The notes under the pieces are model-generated. The model was not told where the DNA came from. It did not search any database and saw only the letters and a list, made by a program, of their open reading frames with translations. Shown in pieces: positions 47,081 through 59,700 of a stretch of 64,000 bases of DNA. Every line of letters starts with the position of its first letter. Positions within the stretch are counted from its first letter, which is position 1. The stretch lies in contig NC_063068.1 in the NCBI RefSeq assembly GCF_022605165.1, positions 806,001 to 870,000 of the forward strand. The letters are read 5' to 3'. A program made the position numbers and the translations under genes. This DNA comes from Purpureocillium takamizusanense (taxonomy: Eukaryota; Ascomycota; Sordariomycetes; Hypocreales; Ophiocordycipitaceae).

Positions 47081-47596
47081 GGCCGCGTTACGTGGTTCTC
47101 CGTGCGCAGGCGACGGCCGCCTGGGCGACGCGCGCGATGGGATCGGGGGCGCTGTTCTCAATCAACGGGTCGGCGCCTGCGCGTTCCTTTCTTAGGCCCA
47201 GTATGCAAGGCGAGCTCCTGCACCTGCTGTGGGATGACCGGCTGGTAGGGTCAGGGTCGCGTCCGCCGTGGCGGTGGCTAGACGATTGGTCGTAGGCGGA
47301 AGTCGTGGAGAGGTGGTATTTACGTGTGATGGTGAGGGCCTGCATGGAGCCGTCGTGATGGTGGTTGTGGTTGTGGTGTTGGTGGTGGTGGTGGTGGTGG
47401 TTGTCGTGTGGTTTGGTTGCTGCTCCGGCAGAGTGGGCTTATCTTATCGCTCACTGACTGCCGGGCGTGGTCATGAATTACTAGGCTGCCTCTCCCAGAA
47501 AAGTTGCCTGTGAGTTGTGACAGCTTCAGCCACCCTCACACAGCTGTTGGGGGCGACCGCGAAAACATCTCCGCCAATGCCATAATCCGGCGGATC
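47081..47596. promoter_or_regulatory. Bidirectional promoter between CDK11-like kinase and NDUFAF7
   Basis: The two start codons face away from each other across 516 bp. The region contains a GGT repeat at 47379-47402. No core element could be assigned with confidence. Confidence 0.55.
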
Positions 47597-49520
47597 ATGA
47601 GGCCCTCTACGATTGCAGCCAGCCCCAGGGCGCTCGGGCGCCTGAGTGGACGGTACTTTGGCGGCCGCGGGCTCGGCGTCCGGAGCTTGTCGCAGTCATG
47701 CCGCCTCCTCGAGTTGCAGCAGCGGCCGCAGCAAGAGGAGCGAAAGTGGTCGACGCCGCTGGCGAAGCAGCTCTTCGAGGCCATCTCGGTACTTCAACCC
47801 ATCCAACATCCAATTCCAAGGACGCAGGCAGCGCTCAACTAACGAAACGCCGTGCAGACGACAGGCCCGGTGCCGCTGGCCAGCTACATGCGCATGTGCC
47901 TGACGGGCGACGTGGGCGGCTACTACAGCGGCGCCATCGGGGAGGGGCGCGACCAGTTCGGCGCAAAGGGCGACTTCATCACGTCGCCCGAGATCTCGCA
48001 GGTGTTTGGCGAGCTCGTCGGCGTGTGGTTCATCGCCGAGTGGATCAGCCAGGGGCGCCCGAAGCAGGGCGTGCAGCTCATTGAGGTCGGTCCGGGGCGG
48101 GGGACGCTCATGGACGATGTATTACGGGTAAGAAGAGGAAACGACTTCCATCCTCTCCCGCCCGTTGTTGCCCTGTCTGGTGGCTGGCTCATGTTGATCG
48201 GAAGGCGTGGCGGTGGTGACGGTGACGATGATGCTGGTGATGGCTTGCTGACGACAACCTCTTGCACCAGACCGTGCAGCGCTTCCCCGCCATGGCCAGC
48301 GCCGTCGACTCCGTCTTCATGGTCGAGGCCAGCCGCGCCCTGCGCGACGCCCAGAAGACGCTGCTCTGCGGGCCCGACGCCCCCTCCACCGAGTCCAAGG
48401 TCGGCTACCACAGCACCGGCAAGCATCTCGGCAAGCCGATCGTGTGGACCGAGACCATCAAGTCCATCCCCATAGGTGTGTGTGTGTTTGTGTGTGACTG
48501 TTTCGCTGCCGCTGCCTTACGAATCCGCGCGCGAGCCGCTCACGAGGGGAACCGAAAGCTGACGACGTCCGTGAATGGGCAGAGCCGGACAAGATGCCCT
48601 TCATCGTGGCCCACGAGTTCTTCGACGCCCTCCCCATCCACGCCTTTCAGACTGCTCCCGCCAAGCAGACGAAGCCCGCACCAGGGGCCGTGGCCAAGGA
48701 ACAGCAGCAGCAGCAGCAGCAGCAAGGCGATAACCATGGCCCTCCGACGCTAGAGTGGCGCGAGATGATGGTCTCGCCCGTCCCTCCGGCTGCTCTCGCT
48801 CCTCCCATCACCCTCACCACCACCAGCACGACATCATCATCATCCTCCTCCTCCTCCTCCTCCTCCTCCTCCGTCAACGACGACACCCAGGCCGCTTCCT
48901 CCTCTCCGCCAGAGTTCCAGCTCATCCTCTCCTCCGCCCCGACCCGCCACTCGCGCTACCTCCCCGACTCCTCCCCGCGCTACCGCGCCCTCAAGCACAC
49001 CCCCGACGCCCTCATCGAGGTCTGCCCCGACGCCGCCCTCTTCGCCGGCGACTTCGCCGTCCGCATCGGCGGGTCCCCCCAGCACCCCAAGCCCGCCCCC
49101 AGCGGCGCCGCCCTCGTCCTCGACTACGGCACCGCCGACACCGTCCCCGTCAACTCCCTCCGCGGCATCCGCCACCACCGCCTCGTCAGCCCCTTCGCCG
49201 CCCCCGGCCTCGTCGACCTTAGCGCCGACGTCGACTTCACCGCCCTCGCCGATGCCGCCCTCCGCGCCAGCCCCGCCGTCGAGGTCCACGGGCCCGTCCC
49301 CCAGGCCGACTTCCTCGAGCTCATGGGCATCCGCGAGCGCGCCGACATGCTCGCAAAGGGCGCCCCCAAGCCCGTCGCCGACACCGTCGAAAAGGCCTGC
49401 AGGCGCCTCGTCGACCGCGGGCCAAACGGCATGGGAAAGGTGTACAAGGCCCTCGCCATCCTACCTGAGAATGACGGGCGCCGACGGCCCGTGGGCTTTG
49501 GTGGAGATGTTCGGGGTTAG
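47597..49520 (+). CDS. Mitochondrial complex I assembly methyltransferase NDUFAF7 (MidA family)
   Basis: Symmetrically dimethylates an arginine of the 49-kDa complex I subunit in animals; matrix enzyme. Exons 47597-47788, 47858-48127, 48271-48475 and 48583-49520 give 534 residues. The N-terminal 45 residues are Arg/Ser-rich without acids, a mitochondrial presequence. Domain motifs: GPVPLASYMRMCLTGDVGGY, GAKGDFITSPEISQVFGELV, the SAM-binding EVGPGRG (residues 140-146), VEASRALRDAQ, IVAHEFFDALPIHAFQ, ALVLDYGTA, LRGIRHH and VDFTALADAAL. A low-complexity insertion of about 60 residues (polyQ 263-270, polySer near 307-319) interrupts the domain after HAFQ. Introns are 69, 143 and 107 nt. Confidence 0.93.
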
Positions 49521-49834
49521 ATGTGCTGTTATGCTCCACCATGTTTATATCCATGGGCACGAGTGGAATCCGCGGTCTATAGGTGCACATATCGTGGCCA
49601 TGTGCAGTTCATGTACCCGCACCTCACCTGAAAATGGTGCTCATCATCTATCTCATGTCGCCGTCAGAGTAAATGCACACAACTTATAGCAAGTACGGAC
49701 GAGCTTGGCGAAATATTTCCCATCTAAATAACGCCCCCGTGACAATTGGGTAGGAAAACAGCTATATGTGCCCTGTACGATACAATGCTCCCAAATATAC
49801 CCCGCGAACCAAGTTGAAGCCCCCCCCCCATCTA
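49521..49834. other. Convergent intergenic region
   Basis: 3' flanks of NDUFAF7 and the PTM1-like gene, relatively AT-rich; nothing else seen. Confidence 0.55.
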
Positions 49835-51794
49835 TCATTTCGATTTTACAAGCTTGGCATCCTCCTCGTCGCTGCCCTCGTCGTCGGAAAACCGGTCTCC
49901 GTCCTCGCCCACCGCAAATATCGTCACCCCGTCAATCGAGTCGCGCGGTATGCTACGCCCCTGATCCCGTTGCGGGGCGGTCTGTGCCGGCCCGGCCGGT
50001 CCCGCCGTGGGAGCCGTGATGCCCGTCACAGGCGGCGGGTGCGCGTGGTCCTTGCCGACCTGAGCCTCTTCGTCGTCGTCGTCGAAGCCGTCGGGGACGC
50101 CAATGTCGCCAATCTCAAAGTTGCCGTCATCATCCTGGGCAATCTCGTCACTCATGGCGAAGCGACGGTTGTTCGCTGTGGGCCGCCAGACGTAAGCGAC
50201 CCAGGAGACGTCGGCAAAGTACACAATGTTCAGCCAGCCGTCGAGGACGAACCACCTCGTCTTCCAGTGGAAGGGGACAAAGTCGGGGTCGCTGACGGAG
50301 GCAAAGGTGAAGCTGTTGAAGAAGAAGAAGCCGAAGATGACCATGATACTGATCAGAATGGCCCACCAGAGCTTCTTGTACATGGCCTCCTTGGCATGCT
50401 GCTTGCGCTCCCTCAGATCCTTGAGCGTGAGGTTCAGCGAGTTGAGGGTCCACACATAGAACGCGGTCAAGGTGCCCGCCAGAGGAAGAACGATGAGCAA
50501 GACGAACGGGCCTGTGAATGGTCAGCAGTAGTAGAGCAGAGCGACACATGTGATGCGTACCTGCGCTCTCTGGCGAAACAACGAGACTTGTGATGGAGTA
50601 TACAAGTCCAAACACGAAGTGAGCGGCAGCCAGCCACCGTACGTAGATCATGGTACGGCCCAGCGTCGGCTTGACCACGCCGTAGCCCATGCAGACGATG
50701 AGAAGCAAGAAGAACGAAAACGAATTGCGAGCCGCATTGAGAATGCCGACAATGATGAGCAGTACCTTGGAGCCCACATTGGAGCCGTGGTTGTTCTGGA
50801 AGTCTGCTGCGGTCAGCGGTGTGGACAGGCTGTAGAGTGTGAAGGAGGGCCTACCGTAGAAACCCCAAGTCATGAGCATTTCAACGACGAGGAAGACGAG
50901 AATGGCTGTGATGTAATTTTGGACCGCCACTGAAACGAATTAGCCAATTGCTTGAAGCACGATAGCCAGGAGTCCTCACATATGTCATGGCGATGTTGGT
51001 AGTATAGGAAACCCCAGAAGACGAGCACCACGGCGTATAGAATCGACATGCCGCCGTAGAAGGGCAGCTTCGGGATCTGCGTCGCCGGCAGCTCGCCATA
51101 CGCATTCCGGAACTCGGTGACCGCATTGTACTGCTGGGCAGAAAAGCTGTCGGTAACGACGCAATAGTAGCCCGTCTTTTTGATCGAATAATGAATAGGC
51201 TTGGGGTCTTCGAGGTGAATGGCCTTGGATACAATCAAGGCGTTGGAATGGTCGGTGGCGTTAGGCGTCGTGATGAACTTTCCAATGTCGGTCGCGTTGC
51301 AGTGGCCCTGCTTAACGGACTCATCGCGGCAGAGCTCCAGCAGCCGCTACAGTAGGCGTCAGTTCCCGGTATCCTTCACGCGCGGTCCGAAAGCTTACCA
51401 TTCCGGGGTAGTTGGGATCTGGCCGGCCAACCAGGTCCTTGTCTTTCCACTCAAAGATGAGCAAGCTTGCAATCGGGTCCGTCTTCTCGGGCGCCTTGGA
51501 GTGGAGGAATTTGACGAGGATGAATGGGTCGACGGGCCCGCCCCATGTTGTCCGACTGTACATGCCTAGCAAGCGTCAACGGGACGATGCGCTTGTAGAG
51601 CGCAAGAGAGCTAACCAGAGCAGTATTGACGATTCGCATCTGTCTCATCCTGTGTGACGGGGGCCGCGTTAGCACCACAAGTCCTAGATGTCTAGGCGGG
51701 ATGGTTCCGGCGAGCCACGTACCATGCCCACCTCGAGCGCCCGCGCCGTCCAGACGGACAGCCCCAAGGCGACGAGACCAAGCAATGACCGCAT
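49835..51794 (-). CDS. PTM1/GPR107-like seven-transmembrane protein (lung 7-TM receptor family)
   Basis: Golgi/endosome membrane protein of the GOST family, linked to trafficking in yeast and animals. Seven exons: 51794-51723, 51649-51616, 51565-51399, 51346-50980, 50929-50855, 50803-50561 and 50511-49835, 544 residues. Residues 1-20 are a signal peptide (MRSLLGLVALGLSVWTARAL). The luminal domain (DETDANRQYCSGMYSRTTWG to GYYCVVTD) has N-glycosylation sites (NAT). The membrane part runs from GGMSILYAVVLVFWGFLYYQ through NNHGSNVGSKVLLIIVGILN, NSFSFFLLLIVCMGYGVVKP and AAHFVFGLVYSITSL to LDGWLNIVYFADVSWVAYVW. The cytosolic tail is acidic. The 51-nt intron 50804-50854 is in frame and stop-free and ends in a CAGCAG acceptor. 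Confidence 0.92.
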
Positions 51795-52560
51795 ATTCGC
51801 AATCTTGTGTGCGCAGCGACACGGGCTGTAGACTCCGACAAGACAGCGTCGCGCGGCTCGCGAGCCGGGCGTTTCGGGAGAGAGCCGCTGGGCTGCTGCT
51901 TCTCAGGGACACGGCGAGCGCTTCAACGGACGACGCGGGGGTGCTTTCGAGCAATCGATACGTGGCAGGTTTTCGAGGGAGGCGGGTGGAGTGCCGGAAT
52001 GCCAGAGGGCAGTTGACGAGCGCAGCCAGGCTGTTTATCGGCGCGGGATGCTGCGTGCGCTGGAGCTGACAATGGGGGGGGATTGTCGTTCGTGGCGATG
52101 CAACTTGGCAAGTTGAGTTGAGGTGGCTCGGCTCAGGCAGGCAGCTAAGAGCTCAATACCTCTAGTACAAAGCAGCAATGGCAGGTGGTGCGGACGGGAC
52201 CTGGTACTCCTCCATAGGAGGTACTTTACACGTAAGTGGATGGCCGTAATTGGCCTGGGCTGAGCACCGCAGCCTGCAGCCTGGACGCACCGGACTAGCG
52301 CCCCTAGGAGCTTCTCCTTTGGCGATGGACCTGGCTGCTGGCCCCAGCTTTAGCGCCTGGCGCCAGCGGGACCCGGCACTGAACGTCTCGAATGCGGACG
52401 GGTCATTCCATCCTGGATGCGGTGGAGCGCTGACACCTGATAAGATAAGGTTTTGTACATCATTCCGCGTCGTCACTTTGCGCCTCGCATCAATCGTTGC
52501 CAGGCGGCCTACGATCATCCGTCTGCGTCAACCAGCCCGCACCGTCCGACCGCCGCCGCG
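51795..52560. other. Divergent intergenic region
   Basis: Shared upstream region of the PTM1-like gene (minus) and PPIL2 (plus). No gene or clear repeat seen. Confidence 0.55.
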
Positions 52561-54505
52561 ATGGGCAAGGGCACAGACAAGTTATATGTGCGAACGAGTC
52601 ATCACCTCTTCCTCAGCAGATACATCGCAGCAAAGCTAACTGATCCCCCCGTTCAGATCACCCACTCCGAGTGGTCCTCGTCCGACGCTTACTCGGCGAG
52701 CGCCGGCGCAAACGCCTCGTCGCGCCGCGGCGGCTCCTCCTCCTCCTCCTCGTCGTTCCGTCGCCTGCCGTTTAACTTCTGCGCCGCCTCCCTCCAACCC
52801 TTCAAGAACCCCGTCTGCACCCCCGACGGCACCATCTTCGACGTCGAGGTCATCGGCGCGTGGCTCGACAAGCACCCCAACCAGAACCCCGTCACGGGCG
52901 AGCCGCTGCACAAGCGCGAGCTGATACGGCTCAACTTCGCGCGCAACGCCGAGTCGGACTCGCTTAGCGCGGGGCTTAGCGACGGCAAGGGCGACCTCGT
53001 CGACCCCGTCACCTTCAAGGTCTTCACCGACAACACGCACATCGTCGCCGTCCGCCATGGCGCCTACGCAAACGTCTTCGCCTGGGAGACGGTCGATCGC
53101 ATGAACGTCAAGGCCAAGATGTGGCGCGACCTCGTCGACGACGAGCCCTTTACGCGCGCGGACGTCATCACCCTCCAGGACCCCCAGAACGCCGCTAGCC
53201 GCAACCTCGACCAGTTCAAGTACCTGCGCGACGGCGGCGAGGCCCAGCTCACCAGGGAGCAGGAGGAGGAGCGCAAGGCCGGGGGCGTCAATGCCGGCGC
53301 CCTGGGCAGCATGGGCGACAAGGTGCTGCGCGCGAGGGCCGCCGTGGACAAGGCTCGCAGGGTGCGCGAGGCCGGCGGCGACGTCAACCGCAGCAGCTCG
53401 TCCTCGGCGGCGCTGGCCAAGTTACCGGCGGGGGGCCGCGGCAGCGCTTCCTCGTCATCAGCAGCCCCTGTAGTGCCGCAGCGGCACAACATGATACAGG
53501 AAAAGAAGCTCGCTGCCAACTCGGCGACGTACACGACGGGCCGCGCTGCCGCCAGCTTCACCAGCACGGGGCTGACACCCGAGACGAGCGGCGAGCGCGC
53601 GCTGCTCACCGACGAGGAGTTCATGCTCAAGCCGCGGCGCGTCAAGACCAAGGGGTACGTGCGCATGGAGACGAGCCTCGGCGACCTGACCATCGAGCTG
53701 CACACCGAGACGGCCCCGCGCGCCGTCTGGAACTTCATCCGCCTCGCGCAAAAGGGCTACTACCGCGGCGTCGCCTTCCACCGCAACATCCCCGGCTTCA
53801 TGATCCAGGGCGGCGACCCGTCCGGCACGGGCAAGGGTGGCGCCAGCATATGGGGCAAGTATTTCAACGACGAGTTTGACGGGCCCCTGACGCACAACGC
53901 CCGCGGCATAGGTGAGTTGCTGCCTACAGCATGAATGCATGCAACGGAGCAAAATCCCCCAAGCGCTGACACCACCGTCACCTCCAGTCTCCATGGCCAA
54001 CAAGGGCAAAAACACAAACTCGTCTCAATTCTTCATCACCTACAAGCCCGCACCGCACCTCGACCGAAAGCACACCATCTTCGGCGTCATCCCACCCAGC
54101 CCCCCCACCGACGCCGTCCTCGCCAAGATGGAGGCCGTCCCCACGGACGGCTCCAACCGGCCCCTCCACAAGATCCTCATCAAGGACGTCGTCGTCCTCA
54201 TCGACCCCTTCGAGGAGTTCCAGGCCCAGCGCAAGGAGGAGGAGCGCCGCGCCGAGGAGCGCGAGCAGGTCCGCCGGCAGGGCGGCACCGACGACGACAG
54301 GACCACGTGGACGGGCAAGCGCATCAGGGGCGATGGTACGGTGGAAAACGGCAAGACCAGCGAGGCCGTGGGTAAATACCTCAAGGCCGCCGCAATCGAG
54401 GCCAACGGCGCCGACGGCACGAACGCCGACGACGTCGACACGTGGGAGGAGCCCGTCAAGAAAAAGTTCAAAGGCGGGGGCTTTGGAAACTTCGACAGTT
54501 GGTGA
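52561..54505 (+). CDS. U-box cyclophilin, peptidyl-prolyl isomerase-like 2 (PPIL2/CYP60)
   Basis: Nuclear spliceosome-associated cyclophilin with a ubiquitin-ligase-type U-box. Exons 52561-52587, 52657-53911 and 53988-54505 give 599 residues. The 27-nt first exon MGKGTDKLY joins [15 protein letters not shown], the invariant PPIL2 N-terminus. The U-box is [20 protein letters not shown] to [10 protein letters not shown]. The cyclophilin domain begins [20 protein letters not shown] and includes [15 protein letters not shown] (catalytic Arg) and [20 protein letters not shown]. The position of CypA Trp121 is His here, as PPIL2 proteins generally lack that Trp, which predicts weak cyclosporin binding. 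The C-terminus is charged and ends [10 protein letters not shown]. The first intron (69 nt) is in frame without a stop, so retention would insert 23 residues. Confidence 0.95.
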
Positions 54506-54727
54506 TGGAACTCGTGCAAGATACCACAAGACAAAAATGCCACGCGGATGAGATGCAATGCTATCTTCGTCCGCTTGTCCGAGATCCAAACGGGTGAAAT
54601 TACGTACAAACCGTAACCTGCTCTCTATGCCAAGACAAAGGCTGTAGTGCTCCTGCACGTTCATTAATCGTTTCAGTAATGTCCACATCCTTCTTGGGCC
54701 CAGACAAAGAGCCCACCAGCCCCTGCT

Positions 54728-56766
54728 TTACACCATGATCGGCAATGATCCTTCCGGCAACGTCGGCAGAGTTTCGGTGGGAAAGTCGTCCCATGATAGA
54801 GCGTGAACCTTTTCGCGGATAATATTGGAGACGGTGCGCGCTTGTTCAAAGCCTGTTTCCTTGTAGATGGCATCGAGTCGGTCGAGAACGTAGACCATGG
54901 TCTCTGGCGTACACGAGGATGACATGCCCAGCGTGTACAGGGGCCAGATAATTGTATGGCTGGCGGTCGCAAGGGTCAGGAACCGCTCGTGGCCCTTTTC
55001 GTGGCCAGTCGACTGCGTTGGATCGAGGAGCGTGGGGCTCCGCGTCGGGGCGGTTACCTGCTTATTCGAAGGCGTGTCGGGAAGGGCTTTGGGTGCCGAC
55101 GAGGAGAGGATTCGGTAGGGCAGCTTAGAAGTCGGGACCGGCGTGACAGTCCGCCGGCCGCGGTCGTCGCGTTTCACGTCCTTGGAGCTCACGACCCCGA
55201 AGTGCTGCGGCACACTTGCCACAAAGGCATCGCCGAGTAACCGTATCAGCTTCATCGCCTTGGCCATCTGCAACTGATGGTGAAGTGGCAGAGTTGTGGG
55301 GTCGTCGACACTGTGGTACAAGACATCAAGAATGGTTTCCTGAACGAGCATCCTCATCGTTCGCATGCCGTTCCAGGTCGTTGCCTGCGTCAGGCCGAGA
55401 TAGATGTGGCACGAGTCGCCCATGACGGCCGGGTGGGGTCTCATGAGCTTCGCCTCCCGATACTTGAAACCGTTGGGGAGACTATCGACGAGAGCAGAGA
55501 ACTGGTCCTCGACTCCCGAGAGCTTTTCGACTATGGCGTCCACCCCCAGCACCTTTCCGGAGGTGATGTCATGGCGGACCTGGAGCGCATTGTATAGCGT
55601 GTCGACTACACGCCAGATAGGACCCCTAGTATCTGTCAGATGCCACAGCTGGTTCCGCAAATCGACCATGGACTGAGGCATGGGCAGGCCACTGCGCACG
55701 CAGCTGATGAGCACGGTGTGGCAGAGCATGATGAACATGCGAGTGCCTGCTTTGGTGCGAAATTGGCCGGCACCTCGCATTGTGGCGAGCGCAGCAGCGC
55801 CATTAACATGGTCTTGCCATGCGCGTATCGTCTGCGGCGTTCGCCCAGAGACGAACTCGTATGTTCCGAGAATAAGGACGGCAAGCATGGTGCTGTCCTT
55901 GACAGCCTCAACCGGGTCGCGCAGGGCTTCGTTGGCGAGATGGAGAGCTAGCACATAACTCTGGCGTGCCTTGGTCATGGCTTCGGGGCAGCGCGTCAGC
56001 TTGGACAAGCCGGTGAGGCCGACGGCAGTCATGCTGGCGAGGATGCCGTCGTTGATGTCGGCCATGTCGACATTGGGCGGAGGCTTCCACACATCGTAAA
56101 TGAAGTCGTAATTTTGGTAGCAGCCGTGGTCCGTTGCGACATAGCGGGCGAAGAAGAAGGCGACGCCTCGCTCCTGCAGGGAAGGCGTGAGAGCGTAGGG
56201 GATTTCCGAGGCTGCTGCCGTCACGGAGTCGCTACCAACATGGGCGTGACGGCGACGGACTTGCCGCGTGTCGTTTAGAAGGTGAGTTTCGCGGAGCGGC
56301 TCGTGACTCGGTGACAGGCCTTCGGCACTGCTTGAAGATTTTGGAGTTCCAATGAAAGATCGTGAGTGGTGGACCAGAGTCGTCGCAGTGGGAGATTCGG
56401 AAGAGGAGGAGGAAGAGCGAGGCGACGGAGATGGGAGAGCGGTTAACCCGTCGCTGGCTGAACCATTTGCCGCCTCGCGCGACTTGTTCAGGCGTTTCCG
56501 GGCGGTGTTGGCCTTTTTGATGACATGATTGCTCTCGTCGCGAAACATGAGGTCGACCATGTTGCGGTAGCCGGGGCATTGCTGGCTACGCTTCTCGCAC
56601 TGGCCACATGTGGGCATCCTTTGATCGCACTGTGAGGCAGGTCATGTCAGTAAGCAGGTAGCGATTCGGCGGTTGTCTCTACCACGCGGACAGAGGGCCA
56701 ACTCACGCGGATCTTGCGCTCGCGACAGTTGGAGCAGCCCTTGGAGGGCTTGCCACAGTATACCAT
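54728..56766 (-). CDS. Zn2Cys6 transcription factor
   Basis: Exons 56766-56707 and 56629-54728 give 653 residues. The 60-nt first exon and the intron boundary lie inside the zinc cluster: Cys 11, 14, 21, 28, 31 and 38 form CX2CX6CX6CX2CX6C (CSNCRERKIRCDQ, PTCGQCEKRSQQC). A basic segment (KKANTARKRLNKSREAA) and a Ser-rich linker follow. The body has the helical fungal-specific regulatory domain type, with ALTPSLQERGVAFFFARYVA, ASMTAVGLTGLSKLT and LHLANEALRDPVEAVKDSTM as landmarks. No target pathway can be named; there is no biosynthetic cluster next to it. Intron 56630-56706 (77 nt). Convergent with PPIL2, 222 bp apart. Confidence 0.93.
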
Positions 56767-59700
56767 GGTGGCTGTGAGGGGTGGCAAGAAGGCGAGTGAG
56801 ACGAGGTCGATGGAGCCTTGGGAGAAGAGGTGACTGGGCTTGCCGGTGAAGAGCGACGAGGCTCAGGGTGAGGACTGCGATGCTGGTAAGGCCAGACGGA
56901 AGCGGAAGCGACAGCGACAGCGTAACTAGTCAGTATGGTGCCATGAGCGGACGCGATGCTGGCAGACGACGATGTCGACTCCTAATCCTGGAGGCGCTGA
57001 GGTGACGCCATGTGCCGGATGAAGAGCGCGGCAGACAATCCAGGGACTGGATTCCGAGACGACGGCGGAGCCTATGGTCGCGGGTGCGCAAGCGTGTGGG
57101 CAACGAGGGGTCCACCGTCGAAGACGGCTATGCACGTGGCGAGCGAACAAATACGACGAAGAGCCGCGGAGAATGCAGTATGATCTTGGATGGAGGACGG
57201 ATGAGGGCCGGGAGTGTGAGCGGATAAGATCTAGGCATGAGGAGGTCCGGGAGTGGAGGCGTTCCAGTTGGCCTGAGCTGGGGCTACGAGCAAATGGGGG
57301 CTCTCTGGGTTCCGGTCTGGAGCTCTGGCGAGCCTTCTAACAATTGAACGTGGTGCCGTTGCATGCAGCCGCTGCAGGCGCTCGTTAGTGGTTCCCACCC
57401 ATAGATCCCGTCTGACGGGAGAACCTAACCTTTAGGGGGGCCTGCGGGCGGCGACGGACACCACAGGGCGGGCAGCCGCGGCGGGTGGGGTGGTGGTGGT
57501 GGCGGTCAACCAGCCGGTGAGTCTGAGTCTGGCGGGTGATGGAAGACGAGCGGGCGGCAGGCGCGGGGGAAAGACAAGGCAGGCGCCGCACGCTGAGGCG
57601 CACGTTGAGGCAGGAGCAGGACGAGGGACGTGACCGATAGGGACAAGTACTGTACGACAACGTGTCTCCTACGTCGATATCTAGTAGTAGGACCTTCCAG
57701 GCTGTGCTTTCCGTGCATGCTTGCCACAGGCCAGGAAAGGCGCGCGGAAGGCACGGCCGGGATCGGGATGATTGGTCTCCAGCCCTCGGAACCCTTGGAA
57801 GCTGGGGGAGGAAGGCGGCGCCCAGGGGCAAACATTTCGATCCTAAGGCGACAGGCTTCTGACAGGATGCGACGGGCAGCATCCATCCCTGCAGCGCGTG
57901 GATGTCATCGAGGCAACCCCCGGAGGCTCCTGCAGGCCAACTCTGCAGGCCTCTGCAGCAGTGGCCGACTCTACTGGCTCCCTGGGTGTGGTGCACCTCG
58001 GATATCTATGCATGGGTGCCCGGAGGTTTCGGGCGATGGACACTGGCACCCTGTGTGTGCGCACGACAATCAGCATCAGCGATTCAGCATCAGTATCAGC
58101 AGCACCAACATCGGCACTGGCAGAGACGGTTTGAGAGCACAACGAACCCAAGCATCCAAGGCACACCTCGTCGGGACGCGCTCACTGTCCGTCTGTCTTA
58201 TCACTCGGTCGGGCCCCAGCTAATAAACTGCAGGCACTACTGAGGCACCAGCTTTAGCGACGGCTAGCGGTGTTTCTAAAACTCGACGTGCTTCCGTGGT
58301 GCTTGTCAAGCGTCGGCCCGCCTGCCTTGACGTCTGGTCTTACTCTGATCCAAGGGTCTGTCCGCAACACCACTATGGGATGATGGTTGGCAGTGTCGGT
58401 GGAGTTCAGGGCCGACGTCGACAGCGTCTGCTCGAACAAGGGCCCAGCAATGCCCCTCCAACTCCCAAGCGGCACGGACGGCTTCGCCTGCTCGGCCTCA
58501 GCCCTGCGCGGGCACATAGACGGATATGTACAAGTTACTGAGTTACTTTGCCTAGCATCAAGGTAAATATGCACCTATACAGCCTCTACGGGAGTGGGAG
58601 GCGAGCGCGCGTACTAACAGGTACGTACAATACTCGGACGTGGCCCAGGGATGCGCGTGGCACGAACGGCTTCGTTCTCGACACCCTCAAATCCTCCCAC
58701 CACCCACCATCCCACAAATGACCGGCCATGACCGGTGCCGCGCCGCCTCATCGGTCCGCCGCTGCGACCATCATGGATCGTCACACACGTCGTCTCGGCT
58801 GCTCGCAAATCGAATCACGGTGTCCTTCCAAGGCCGCCAGCCCATGATCCATTGCACCCTCGACGTCATGCGTCCGGCCAATACGTGATCTGGCATTGAG
58901 TGGCTCAGCCCCCACCCATCTCAGCCCCGCTGCAGTTTGCTGTTGGCTCCCATGTCGTGCTCCCTAATCGGGAACCGCGGCTCCTGGGTACCTTATCCCG
59001 CTGGGTCCCTGGCCCGTCGGCAGGATGCGCTGGGCGGTTTTCCGAAACTCTTTCTGCAGGATGGCTTTGCTGGCGGCGAACCGAGTTCCCTCGTTCGAGG
59101 CCGACGTCGAGAGTTTCAACATGTCTGAAGAGGGCGAAACAACAAGATCATCTCACCCAAAGGGGCGATGTGCCAGCCCCCATCTTCGCGGCTACCATGG
59201 GGGTCTCAGCATGGCCAAAGTCACATGTGACAGCAGCCGACGAGGTTCCCCAAGGCTTGTCCACGAAGTTGTTCGCAGTCGGTCCGCTCCCAGTGCTTCG
59301 TTGGAGCTGCGCAACCCGAATGCGCGACCCTGCAGCCCTGTGGCCACCGGCCGGAATGAATGCAACCATAAGCACGCCGCTGCGTCTCCGCCCCGGCAGC
59401 TACTTACTCTCGAAAACACGGCCCCCAGGCGGCTACGGCGACCTTTGGCATCCAGTTGCCCCTCTTTCCCCTGCGAGGCGTACGCTGACAAACGCGCATC
59501 GTACCCCCCCCCGCCCGCCACGAGGCGCTGGGCGCTATCGTTGGAAGCGCATGCAAGTGATGGGGAAGGCATGATCCTCTCTGGGTGGCAATGTCGCTTT
59601 TGCATGCATGTCGTGGTTTGCGGAAGTCAGAAAGCCGGGGGACTCTCTGGTAGTCGCCCATGGGGCAACTTTTGACAGACTGAGCCTCGCACGGGATCGC

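Noticed and set aside
58900..59574. 224-codon plus-strand frame in the 56.8-60.9 kb gap
   Set aside because: No domain, no splice partner, overlapping frames on both strands of similar quality.
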